Assembly (NCBI GenBank): GCA_004194705.1
Contig: SADC01000433.1
Coordinates: 1-64,000 of the forward strand
Source of the DNA: Ditylenchus dipsaci
Taxonomy: Eukaryota; Nematoda; Chromadorea; Rhabditida; Anguinidae
Direction of reading: 5' to 3'
Length of the DNA: 64,000 bases
Shown piece by piece: positions 53,320 through 63,620 of this stretch (positions within the stretch are counted from its first letter, which is position 1; each line of letters opens with the position of its first letter). The notes beneath the pieces were generated by a model. That model was not told where the DNA came from. It saw only the letters and a list, made by a program, of their open reading frames with translations, and ran no database searches. Position numbers and translations under genes: made by a program.

Positions 53320-54425
53320 CAAGGCGTGTCAACACGTCAAAAACCGAATCGAGATCTTCATATAGAGACAAATTCGTTTTTAAAAACATTTTGAATTCAA
53401 ATTTTTTGTTTTTTAGCATTTTATGTTTTTGGTTATAACTTTGCTTAGGTAAGCTGTGTTCGATGTTTTTTATACCACAGGAAAAATCTGAGTTTGCTGT
53501 TTCGATTTGAAAAAAATGAAGCTCTTTTATAAATGTAAAAAAAGTTAAAAAAATTAAAAGTTCGAATTTATCGGTTGGCAGAGTCAAATTGCTAACTTAA
53601 AAAAGTTATTCTGAATAATTCTCTGCTAGAAAAATTTTCTGTCTGGCACGATCGTAGTACGTTCACTCATCTTTCTTATACACATCACAGTTATTCCAAA
53701 TGTGCAGTTCTCATCGAGAAAGTGGACGAAATAGCAAAAAAATCCATATATTTCAAGTGGGTTTTGGCCTGCAACTCAGTCATGATTATTCTTAAACCCT
53801 GTGATGATGGTCTTGTTGGATAGCCAAGAGACCAAAGATCATTTTGACACCAAACTTGTAAATAAAACATGAAAAAATGGGGTAAAAATAGGGTATGAAC
53901 CCAAGCGGATTTGAACCTATGACTTAGACAATGCGTACCGTATTTCCTCTAATGAGCGCCCTGCTCTAATAAGCGCCCCCCCCCCCCCTCGACTTTGAGG
54001 GTCTGGATCTCAGTGTAGAAGCAATATTTTGCAAAGCTGTTTGATACATTTTCTTAACTCCCACGAGCTCTACCGATTCCACTTTTTAGATTTTGGTTGA
54101 GCACCCAAAATCTCGAATCGAATTTCAAATTTTTCGATTTTCGGGGGTTTGAAAAAAAAGCGCCCCGGGGCGCTTATTAGAGGGAATACGGTATATAGAA
54201 GTACGTCCTCCCTTCAAATAGGGGAAATTGAATTTGAAACAGACTTTTTAGACGAGAAGTATCTATAGAAAATTGAAAAAACCAGTTTTATGAATATTTT
54301 GTCATATTTTTGAGCATATTTTTGTCAATGGTATTTAAAAATTAAAAACTATTTTGAATTTTTAAAACAGTTTAAAACAGAACGCTAAGCCCGATTTGGT
54401 CATTTGACGTGTTTGACACGCCGTG
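53320..54425. repeat. R1 repeat, copy 2
   Basis: From AAGGCGTGTCAACACGTC to GTTTGACACGCCGTG. Same order of landmarks as copy 1 (GATGGTCTTGTTGGATAGCC, CCCAAGCGGATTTGAACC, AAGTACGTCCTCCCTT) but with a MITE inserted. Confidence 0.75.
53938..54191. mobile_element. CCGTATTT-family MITE inserted in R1 copy 2
   Basis: CCGTATTTCCTCTAATGAGC to GGGAATACGG. R1 copy 1 reads CAATGCG-TA-TATAAAAGTACG without interruption; here the element sits between two TA dinucleotides at that point, which proves the TA duplication and the element limits. Confidence 0.9.
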
Positions 54426-54515
54426 ATGTGTTCTTGCTGCTAAGAAAAAGAATTTCAATAATACGAGCATTTTATCAAACATGGGTCTTTTCTATGAGGA
54501 GGGTACTCTCTTATA

Positions 54516-55077
54516 CAGGGCGGCCCAAAAAACCTGAAATTTTTTAAAATTAACACTGTTTTGTGTGAGACTTTGAATTTATATATTTCTTGCATTATTC
54601 AGCAGTGTTTGTAGCTTGTTTAAAAAGCCAAGATCAAGGCTACGTGCTAGTGCAAAAACATTACGAAAATCACAGCAAAATTTCAAAGAAATATGTCAGA
54701 TTTAAATTAGACAGTTCAGTCAATGAAATTTTGCGTGTCGCATTTATTTATTGTTTTTTTTCATCGTGTCTCTATTTTTTATAATGAAATTGGTTTAACA
54801 AGGATGGACGGTTGCAGTCTTAGGTCATAAGGTCAGCTTCGAGGCAAGCAACATATGGGAAGCAACCACTTAGTGAGTTAGCCCTGTGGAGCGAGCCGCG
54901 TTAATCTCATGCTAGGAGAGCTAGACCTAAGACTATGGCAGAATGAGAGGACTCGGTACCGGCCTCACAAACGTTATTCAAACATCCTTGCTTATGCAAA
55001 AAATCTGTATATCAGACAGTGCGCGGAAGCCCTTGACAAAAATTTTCGAATTTTTTCGGTTTTTTTGGGCCACCCTG
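54516..55077. mobile_element. mariner-type deletion derivative
   Basis: Ends CAGGGCGGCCCAAAAAACC / GGTTTTTTTGGGCCACCCTG with TA each side (54514-54515, 55078-55079). An early frame (GYVLVQKHYENHSKIS) resembles the N-terminal start of mariner transposases, and a late one (IRQCAEALDKNFR) the C-terminal helix; the catalytic centre is gone. The 54790-54960 interior is unrelated and GC-richer. Confidence 0.75.
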
Positions 55078-55447
55078 TAGACGAGTGCGCTACGAGGGAA
55101 GTTCAAAAATGTACTGCTCGACCCGTCTGTCAGTCAGGATACGTATTTTGTAATTAGCGTAGGCGAAGGTATTGCAGTGCACTGAAATAAGTTAAATTTG
55201 TACTTTGTAAATATTTTAGTACATTTTTTCGAAAATCACAAGCGAAAACTCAATCTTTTTTAATTTTTTGTTTATAAAAAAATCCTCTTGCTTGTCCTTG
55301 GATGTTGTAATTGGGAAAAATAAAAAAATTAGAGCTCTTTTAAGAAAAGGGTTTTTGCAATAAAACTGTATATTAAACACAACTTTTTAATAAAAAAAAT
55401 TAAAGCTTTAACAAGCATACAGTGAAGAAAAAACAAATCTGGTTATT
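55078..55447. other. No gene recognised
   Basis: AT-rich, no supported exon. Confidence 0.4.
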
Positions 55448-55576
55448 TTAAAATTGACCTGATCCAGTTTCCAAAATCTTCGCAACTTCTATTTCTTTGA
55501 TTTCTCCACTAGATGTAGTAGCTTTGAGAGTTACTAAGAAATATAAGAACACTGTTGCTACAAACATTGCAGCTGG
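55448..55576 (-). CDS. C-terminal exon of an unknown membrane protein
   Basis: 43 codons after a good acceptor (AACTTTCAG): PAAMFVATVFLYFLVTLKAT forms a TM segment; then SSGEIKEIEVAKILETGSGQ and a stop. Upstream exons expected at higher coordinates. A candidate (THGNIGSNGLNKLSE, near 55770) has mismatched phase. Family unknown. Confidence 0.4.
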   Translation of the reverse strand, partial: PAAMFVATVFLYFLVTLKATTSSGEIKEIEVAKILETGSGQF

Positions 55577-55589
55577 CTGAAAGTTTTTT

Positions 55590-56855
55590 GATTCTAATAA
55601 AATAACAAAATCTAGTTGTTTTTAGCCGGATAATAAAGATAATAATAGACTCTACAAGAAAGATTTTTAACATGTTTTATATTTGATTAAACACCTTTTA
55701 ATATTGGTTTCTACTTTTATTTGCTACCTTAACTAACTAGCTGTTTCCGACAGTTTGTTTAGACCATTACTGCCAATATTCCCGTGTGTCTGAAAGGCAA
55801 TTAAAACTCTTTGCGGGTGGAAGAAAAAGTAGAACCATGATAGAAATTAATCAATCAAAAGTAGCCGTACGTGTCTGTTGTCCCTGAATTGCATACAGAG
55901 CAGGTTACGATCTGTCCTTATTTAAAAAATTTTCCTTAAATCGTGACTCTGTATATTATAATTTTTTTAAGTTTTACGCTAAAATCTTATTTTGAAAAAA
56001 AAAAAAACAATAAGTACTCAATATGATTTCGTATTTTTGCTAAAATGCCCTTGAATGTCCTTAAAGTGCGGTGCATAATTATACGACCACCCCTATTTTG
56101 CGAATTTCGGGACTTTTCGAAATAATTCCTAAAATCTACTACCACCATTCGAAAAAGCGCGCTGAAAAACGGTGGTTTGCTACAGTATCGATAAGTAGCC
56201 GATATTTTTGTAAGAAATTTTTTCAAAAATGTGAAATTTCGGCGGTGCATATTTATACGACCACTTAGAACAAAGCACTATTTTGCACTAAACAGAGCAC
56301 TATAGCAAAGCACTACCATCATTAACAGCTTAGAATGTAAGCCCTGAATCTTAGCTACAATTTGATAGGTCAATCTTTTATTTTTCATCATTCCGGAAAA
56401 AGTTATGACCATCAACAAAAAAGTGTCGATTTCTAGTCAAAATCAAAGTAAATCTAAGGAAAATGGTTGTTTGACCGCATAAATACTGATTTTCTTAAAA
56501 TTTTTGATATCATAATTTACCAGTTAATGCACTTTTTGGAAGCTTAATATTTTTTCTACAAAATGACATGTCAGCTTTTTCATAAGATTGTACAGGGCTG
56601 AGAAACGGACGGTTAAAATTGTAAGAAGTGGAAAACCTCTACTTTTGCTTTATTTTGAGACATTTTCACTTCTTTCAATTCAAACCGTCCGTAAACCTAC
56701 ACGGCGCTGTCTTAAAAGGCACCGGAGGCAAATTTTAAAATAGCTGCATCGGCATCGCATCGGGCACCGACCCACAAATTTTCGGCTCCTGGCACCGGAA
56801 ATTTTTTCATATGTTTTCATATTTCATATTGCTGTTTTAAAGAGAGTGTGAAAGC
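55590..56855. other. Mostly repeat-like, no gene
   Basis: Two same-strand copies of CGGTGCATAATTATACGACC (56070, 56242) look like Tc1-type ends. A GCACCGG-rich patch (56715-56805) recalls the hAT MITE at 19691. No coding support. Confidence 0.45.
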
Positions 56856-56861
56856 TGTTAA

Positions 56862-57091
56862 AGGGGCATACCCACGCTAATAAGAGGTGGTGCCCGGGAA
56901 TTCAAAATTTTTCCTAATCACTGAACTTGTGTACGGATTTTTCAACTTGGTTTCTAACAATACCATACCTAGAATTTAATTCTAGGCCTTGTTTTGTTAG
57001 AAACCAAGTTAAAAAATATGTACGGAAGTTCAATAATTAGGAAAAAATTTGAATTCCGGGCACCACCTCTTATTAGCGTGGGCATGCCCCT
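56862..57091. mobile_element. TTAA-flanked MITE (AGGGGCATACCC)
   Basis: TTAA at 56858-56861 and 57092-57095; ends AGGGGCATACCCACGCTAAT / ATTAGCGTGGGCATGCCCCT; near-complete fold-back. Confidence 0.85.
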
Positions 57092-57095
57092 TTAA

Positions 57096-57492
57096 GGAGA
57101 TAGTCTCGACACGAAAAGATTTATCCAAGTTTTTTATTTTTCAAATGTGGTCATTGATCCGTATTTTGTCGACAACCCGATTTCATAGTCTCAGTTAAGT
57201 TAGCATCATCCATATCAGAATTTCTAAATTAATTCAAAAAATGCCCTGAAACCGAAATGGAAAAGAGAAAAAACTATCGAAAAAAAATAATTAGTCTTCT
57301 ATTGCATTTAAATTTTCGGGCATTTTTAGAAGGAATTTAGAAATTCTGATATTGATGATGCTAACCCAACTTTGCATTATGCACAAGTTTATCTGAGACC
57401 ACAAAATCGGGTTGGTGATAAAATATGGCTCAATAACCACGTTAAAAAAAATAAAAATCTTGGATAAATCCTTTCGTGTCGAGAATATCTCC
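57096..57492. mobile_element. Second TTAA-flanked MITE (GGAGATAGTCTCG)
   Basis: Begins GGAGATAGTCTCGACACG directly after the TTAA that ends the previous element, and ends CGTGTCGAGAATATCTCC before TTAA (57493-57496). Arms of about 190 bp. Confidence 0.85.
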
Positions 57493-57499
57493 TTAACGT

Positions 57500-58050
57500 C
57501 TTTCCCCCTCCCTTTAAGGCAAATGATACCTTAGACAGGTTCCCATATATGACACATGCCACTTGGCGGTGCTAAAACCCCTAAAAATTCGTTGAGATGC
57601 AAAAAACAAATATATAGGGCAAAAAATAAGAAAAAGCCAATTCAAAGTTGAGCTAGAAAGCTCGTAGATCACCCCGCTTCAACCCACTAGACTACGGATC
57701 ACACGTTGTGATCAACTATTATAGGTTAGATATTGTTTCAGCTCAACTTTCCAACGCATTCTTCTCCCTAAAGACTGTAAGTGAAAAAAATTTCGATGGT
57801 CTATCGAATGATATATAGGGTTTTTCAATGTCACGTGGTCACTACGATATCTTATCTTGTGAGTTGCTTTTTTGACTTTTTAGAATCTAACGAAATTTGC
57901 TTGCGGGACTAAGCGTCTAAACAAAATTTGTAATTAAGTTCAGGAATTGCTGTACGCCTGTTGAAAAAACTCGGAAATATGTTAAGCTTAAACAAAAAGT
58001 GTGAAACGCTAGAGATCGAGGAAAGCAAGGTCCCTTTTTTGCTATGCGTA
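57500..58050. other. No gene; possible tRNA-like piece
   Basis: A minus-strand stretch near 57690 (GTAGTCTAGTGGGTTGAAGC) resembles an A box, with no B box. Otherwise nothing. Confidence 0.35.
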
Positions 58051-58052
58051 TA

Positions 58053-58802
58053 CAGTCAACCTCGATTTAACGGCACCCCTAGGTACCGGGCTCAGGTGCC
58101 GTTAAATCGAGGGTGCCGTTGAATCGAGGTGCCGTTGAATCGAGGTATCTGGAACAAAAATATTGTAGAGTGCCGTTAAATCGAGGGTCTAACATATAAT
58201 AGTCTGCAGCTAGGGTTGTCGAGGCCTGGATATTTTCGAGGCCTCGACTCGAGGACTCGAACCGACTCGAAATTTTTCGAGGCCTCGACTCGAGGACTCG
58301 AACCGACTCGAAAATTTTCGAGGCCTCGACTCGAACCGAAACTCGAAAATTTTCGAGTTTTCGAGTCTAAAACTCGAAATTGAGGCCTCAAAACTCGAAA
58401 AAATGACTAGATTTTTTTTAGAGGCCTCGAACTCGAAAGGAGGACTCGAATTTTTTTTTCGACGCCTCGAGACTCGAAAAAAGGACTTCTTTGACATCCA
58501 TATCTTTGTTGTCACTTTTGCAGGCCTTCCACATCGGTTAACGAAGCCTCTTCAAAAATTTCACTGAGCGTGAGAGCGGTGACTTCTTGATCCCGGACAT
58601 ATTAGCCCAAACGAGAACAGTGACTGCGATCACGTGATTTGCTCCTCGCGTGATTCGCGCCAAACAGACAATTTTTCACAAAGTTCAAATTTTGGCGACA
58701 TTTTTTTGAATTTTCTTTTTTCTAACTTATGTGCCGTTAAATCGAGGGTCTTTATATTTGAGGCGACCGGACCAGGGGTGCCGTTAAATCGAGGGTTGAC
58801 TG
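58053..58802. mobile_element. 750-bp pogo-type element with transposase tail
   Basis: CAGTCAACCTCGATTTAACG to GTTAAATCGAGGGTTGACTG, TA at both sides (58051-58052, 58803-58804). GAGGCCTCGACTCGAAACC-like repeats fill 58220-58480. A minus-strand piece near 58545-58600 reads VTALTLSEIFEEASLTDVEG, like an acidic C-terminal tail of a pogo/Tigger transposase; a deletion derivative. Confidence 0.75.
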
Positions 58803-58804
58803 TA

Positions 58805-58947
58805 CCGTATTTTCTCTAAAAATCCACCACCCCCTCCCCATTTTTTGACTAGGATTTCAGAGTTAAAGTCATTTTCGATTAACAATTTCTGGTTTTTTTC
58901 GAGGGTTGACAGAAAATCCCCATGGGGGTTTAATAGAGAAAATACGG
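58805..58947. mobile_element. CCGTATTT-family MITE sharing TA with pogo element
   Basis: CCGTATTTTCTCTAAAAATC to AGAGAAAATACGG, then TA. Its left TA is the pogo element's right TA (58803-58804). Confidence 0.8.
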
Positions 58948-58949
58948 TA

Positions 58950-59384
58950 TGGGTGCGTGTTTCAAACACAAGTTTTCAAGCCTGCTACGCCTGTGGAAGT
59001 GGGGTCAAATCGCTAAAAGGTTAAACACAGTCTTAACAATGAGATACATATGACAAAAACCGGAAATGCACAAAAGAGTTTCGTTGGATTTGTTTCTGTA
59101 AGGAAAACTTGGTAAATCACCTAAAAACCTCAAGATACTCTAAAAAACATGGACCCATAAAGAGTGTTTAGCAAAATTTTTTGAAACAAAAAATTTAGAT
59201 TTTTAGAGAAGAAAGTATCAATAGATTATTATTACTGTGTTAAGCAAAATAAAGAAAGGAATTAAAAAGCAAAAAGATAAAGGTATTTGAGAGATAATTG
59301 TTGTGAAATTTAAAAATATAAAAAATTATGGGCACTTGTTGCGCTGCCCCACCGCTCCTGTGAAAAAATAGTACTGCAAAAAAG
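58950..59384. other. No gene recognised
   Basis: AT-rich spacer. Confidence 0.45.
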
Positions 59385-59386
59385 TA

Positions 59387-59809
59387 CAGTCGAGTCTCTA
59401 TATAGCATCCACCCAAAAGTTCGTTCCCACCTCGGGTCCGACACTTTTTTAGCTCAATTTCTAAAGTATTTGACAAAACTGATTCGTCAGTCTAGTCGGA
59501 AATATCGTAGGGATTCCGATTTTGCCGATCGTTTCTCAGAAACATGGTAATTTTGCCATTTAGACCCGCAAACCTCTATATAGCATCGCCTTAAATCTCA
59601 AAAAGGCGATGCTATATAGAGGTTTGCGGGTCTAAATGGCAAAATTACCATGTTTATGAGAAACGATCGGCAAAACCGGAATCCCTACGATATTTCCGAC
59701 TAGACTGACGAATCAGTTTTGGCAAAATACTTTAGAAATTGAGCTAAAAAAGTGTCGGACCCGAGGTGGGAACGAACTTTTGGGTAAATGCTATATAGAG
59801 ACTCGACTG
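59387..59809. mobile_element. pogo-type fold-back MITE, near-perfect arms
   Basis: CAGTCGAGTCTCTATATAGC to GCTATATAGAGACTCGACTG with TA at 59385-59386 and 59810-59811. Arms of about 200 bp almost identical, so recently active or gene-converted. Confidence 0.9.
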
Positions 59810-59814
59810 TATCT

Positions 59815-60480
59815 TCTTAAAAGCATAAGAGAAAACCTCAACTGTTCATAGAGCAAAGTAAAAAAAATAGAGAGAAGAAAAGGGCAAACAAGAAGTAGGC
59901 GTTTCTTAGCTTTTCTCAAAATTTCAAAAAGAAAATCAATATATAATTGTAAAAGACTTATTCAAGACAAAAAATCATTTCTTAAAAATAAATAAATAAG
60001 GTTTTCAGGTCTTTTCAAGTTCTTTCAATTGACCAATAAGTTGATCAACCAAAGACCGGTCAATTGTTAAAAATTGGTCGACGGTAGGTGTGGCGGTTGA
60101 TTGCGGAAAAATCCCAAGCCACCAATTGATCAACCGGAAAATGTTCAACCGGTGGATGGTACATGTTGATAAAATTGGAGTGGTCAATACTAAACGCGTG
60201 TCATTTAACTACTTGAGAATTTTTCGACGTTAGTTTAGGAAGACTTTTAAAAATAATATCCAATATCCTAGTGATTGGCTGTGTATATGCAAGTCAATAA
60301 GTTAATTAAGAGTCAATTTTTGAGATTTTGTTTTTAATATAAAGCTAGAACTGTTTAAGAAGGACAGAAAATACATAGGAAGTTAGGAAGAAAATAGGAA
60401 TTCTGTGAACACAATAGAGAAGAGTCAAAAGCTTCAACCCTTGAATGCGCACTGTACCACATATGAGACAAATTTTAAAG
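59815..60480. other. No gene recognised
   Basis: 60005-60190 is rich in GATCAACC / GGTTGATC and similar repeats; no protein family seen. Confidence 0.4.
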
Positions 60481-60484
60481 GATG

Positions 60485-60900
60485 TAGCTGAAATGTTGCC
60501 CCTAAAATCTGAATTATTGCCGCTTTTTTTTAAAATTATTTCTTGCCCTTTTTCAAATTTCAAAAAATAACTAAAATCTTGCCCTTTTTAAATCAAAATC
60601 GGGTGAATTGCTCCGATTTGTGGCGTTCGAGCCAAATTAATTGCAAAACAATTCACCGATTTTGACTAAAATAGGCAAGATTTCAGTGATTTTATTTGAA
60701 ATTTGAAAAGGGGTAAGAAATAATAAAAAAAATGGCAATAATTCAGACTTTACGTATTCAATTTGATCCATAAAAAACTGAAATCTTGCCTTTTTTTTCT
60801 GAAATTTATCCGATTTTTATAAAAAAAGGGCAACATTTCAGTTTTTTATTTAAAATTTGAAAAAGGGGCAAGAATTCAGACTTTAGGTGCAACAATTCCA
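60485..60900. repeat. Fold-back repeat (GCAATAATTCAGA)
   Basis: TCTGAATTATTGCC... on the left and ...GGCAATAATTCAGA / GGGGCAAGAATTCAGA on the right, with TTGAAAAAGGG-type arms. Confidence 0.55.
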
Positions 60901-61580
60901 TTCGATCCAATTTTAAAATCCCATTTTCCTCAACAGATTATGCACTTCTAAATTTTTTGACTAAGTTGCAGAAAGTGAACGAAATCAGTTGGTTAAGAAA
61001 ATAACAAAAATTTATGTAAGAATTTCGAAAATCAAATCAGTCCAAAACCACTGGTAAAATCAGAATTCTCCCGATTTTTAGTACGGTTTGATAAGCAGAA
61101 CTAGCAAAAATCTTTTTAAAATCGAAAAAAAAGTGTTTTACGAACTTGAGTGATGTTCTGCGCGCACGATCCCAAATATAGGAAATCCAAATACAGCACT
61201 TTAACTTCAGATTTTGGTGTTTTTGGATGAGTAATTTGTTTTTGGAAAAACGTGCTGCATCATAGTGTGCACACTTAAGGTTAGTTACTTTTATTATAAT
61301 CAAGATGCTTTGAAGCAACAAGAAATAAATAGCTTTTACAGAGCAAAGAAACTGATTTTCCTACTCTCGAAATTGATTTTTAACATACATAAGAAAACTC
61401 AGAAGTGCATGACCCCCTCGCGTGATACAAATCATCGAAAGCAACCAAAAAACTCATAGATGATCGAACCCCACAAATCTATTTCTTTAGTCAGCAAGGC
61501 GTGTTGGCTCTGAACATGCTAAAAATACAATAATAATAGGTTTTCCCTACTAAAAAAGTTTTGACAAAAAAAGTGATTTT
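60901..61580. other. No gene recognised
   Basis: AT-rich, no supported exon or element end. Confidence 0.45.
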
Positions 61581-61584
61581 CGGC

Positions 61585-61760
61585 GCAAGTATAGAATGTC
61601 CCCCCCAAATAACCTGACCTTAAAATTGCTGTAACTACCATTGTAAACAACAAGTTTAGGCTTAGCCCTTAGGCTTGGGGTAGGCCAGCGTACGGAACTT
61701 GTGACTAATAAGAGTTTGCGCACATTTTCCGCGGTCTGGGACATATATTTGGGTGTCCTT
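61585..61760. repeat. GTAGGCCAGCGTA family repeat
   Basis: TTAGGCTTAGCCCTTAGGCT and GGTAGGCCAGCGTACGGAAC match 51490-51530 in order, including the preceding C-run and ACCTGACCTT. Confidence 0.7.
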
Positions 61761-61895
61761 TACTTGAGTTCACATTATACTACCGTCTGATTTTCTTTTA
61801 AAGCAGAATCAATAAGTTTGCTGTATTATAGTGACTATTTTTGATAATTTGATTTTTTCATTTAAACAAACTTTATGACAAAAATGGTAAATAAG

Positions 61896-62077
61896 GATCA
61901 CAGTATTTGTTCTAATAGAGCACCAGTCTCTATTAGAACACCAGTCTCTAATAGAGCACCACCCTCAAGGCCAAAACTAGACGGGTAAACCATGTTTTAT
62001 TGTATTTTTGTACGGAGTCAAAAAAATTTCAGAGGTTGAAAAATAAAACACCATGGTGTTCTATAGAATAAATACGG
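61896..62077. mobile_element. CCGTATTT-family MITE, worn left end
   Basis: Starts CAGTATTTGTTCTAATAGAG and ends AATAAATACGG followed by TA; three tandem TCTAATAGAGCACCA units at left. Confidence 0.65.
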
Positions 62078-62214
62078 TATTTAGATACGACGCAGAGGGA
62101 CAATTAGGTATACTAGGGATATTTAAAAAAAAAACAAAATACAATGTGTGTGGTAAACTTTGAGAAAGCAAAAATTTTTTTATGGCACTTTAATTTTTTT
62201 TTTTAAAAAATTTT

Positions 62215-62310
62215 TTTTTTTGAAAATGACACCCACCCGGATCGAACCCCATCGTGAGGATCCTTGTCCAAAATCTTGTTGGATAACTACTCAATGTACT
62301 AATTTTTTAA
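62215..62310 (-). repeat. tRNA-like (SINE-type) sequence
   Basis: Minus strand: TTGAGTAGTTATCCAACAAG (A-box-like) then the B-box GGTTCGATCCGGGTGGGTGT. Confidence 0.4.
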
Positions 62311-62789
62311 GTTTTATAGCTAGCATGGAACTCCTTGTCACCAATAAAGCACTTTTACTATTCTCTAAAAATACTTAAATTCAATTTGCATTTATATTTA
62401 CATTCGTATTGTGATGGGTAAATGTAAGTGTACATTTACTTACATTTACACTTACGTCGTGAAGGAGCCATTAAAAAATTTTTCTGTAAATTTGCAGAAA
62501 ACCTTGTTACTGTGTTTTTTCGGCGAAAATATTCTTTCCCTTCATCGTGTTTACTGCCTTTTTCTAAAGAATTTCATTTTTGTTTTAAAAAAAAATTTAG
62601 TAGGCACATTCTAATTAGTAGGCGCATTTTTTTATGTTTTGCTGAAAGTTTCTAAAAAGTATTTTTTTTCTTGAATTTTGCCAGTCTTTTATTCTACTGT
62701 ATTTTACAAGTAATATACTATTCAACGTATAATGGACAGCTCTTTCATACTACAGAAAAGTAAGCGTACGCCAGTGGCCACGTGCGGCT

Positions 62790-62876
62790 TTTGTACAGCC
62801 TGGGAAAAAGTGCGATGCCACGATATCTTCCTTGCAAGTCGACGCTCTAACCAGTTGAGCTATCGGGTCGCTTCAT
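62790..62876 (-). repeat. tRNA-like (SINE-type) sequence
   Basis: Minus strand GCGACCCGATAGCTCAACTG then GTTAGAGCGTCGACTTGCAA is a good tRNA 5' half and A box; no B box follows. Confidence 0.5.
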
Positions 62877-62912
62877 GCTGTTTCTTATTTTTGTTCTATC
62901 TGCCTCCCTTAC

Positions 62913-63420
62913 CACGGCGTGTCAAACACGTCGAAAAGCGAAATCGACATTTTTCTTGTCAAGACAAAAAATCGGACACGATTAAATTTCCGGTTTTTTT
63001 CTCATATTTTCTCAACTTTGTATTCTTGTTTGTAACCCATGCTTATGTGTGTCATATATGAGATATTTTTAAATGTCTGGATTGCCGAAGAATCACTTTA
63101 TTGATTGGTAAAAAAAAATTACCCAATTCATCAGAAATTCAAATAGTTTGAGCAAAAGAAGTTTGAATTGCCGTTTGGAGAGTCAGCTCGCCAACTTCTT
63201 TTTGACTATATCTTTGTGAAATTCTATGGAAAAAAATCTGTCTTACAGAAATGAAGCATTTTAATCCAGCTTTCTGATGGTATGTTGGTTTTTTTACAAA
63301 ACACGTATTGAGGGAGAAAAACAAGTTTTTATGAAAATTGACATGTTTTAGTAAGCAAATAGACCTATATCTCCGCTAATATAGGGTAATTTGGAAAAAT
63401 AAATGACAAAACCAAAAATC
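62913..63420. repeat. R1 repeat, copy 3 (truncated)
   Basis: CACGGCGTGTCAAACACG, GACATTTTTCTTGTCAAGAC and TTTGTATTCTTGTTTGTAAC match copy 1 in order; the copy ends in pogo-like text near 63420-63540. Confidence 0.7.
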
Positions 63421-63551
63421 TTGCAACTTTTTGGACTAGATTGATCAAAACAAATCCGACCGAAGACCAAAGAAAAATTTTAGATCTGGAATAAAAAAAG
63501 TGTCTGACCCTAGGCGGAACGAACTTTTATAGTGTCGTTTTATAAGCAGGG

Positions 63552-63618
63552 ATGAGCTTTGTAACTATTTGCGGGAAATAGTTACAAATTTTCGAATTTG
63601 AAAAATAGTTACAGCCTG
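63552..63618. repeat. CAGGGATGAGC repeat, left half
   Basis: Same 5' half and same outer flank as 39929; cut off by the pogo end at 63621. Confidence 0.7.
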
Positions 63619-63620
63619 TA

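Noticed and set aside
53282..53587. 101-codon minus-strand frame
   Set aside because: Lies inside R1 copy 2; the equivalent region of copy 1 does not keep the frame open.
56060..56268. Complete Tc1-type MITE
   Set aside because: The two GGTGCATAATTATACGACC-like ends are in the same orientation, so they do not form a TIR pair; perhaps two solo ends.
58176..58515. Ser/Arg-rich minus-strand frames
   Set aside because: They translate the GAGGCCTCGACTCGAA repeats inside a pogo element.
60005..60187. 60-codon minus-strand frame rich in VDQL/IDR
   Set aside because: Generated by TTGATCAACC-type repeats; no splice context.
62732..63061. 109-codon plus-strand frame
   Set aside because: Lies across a tRNA-like sequence and R1 copy 3; no family features or splice support.
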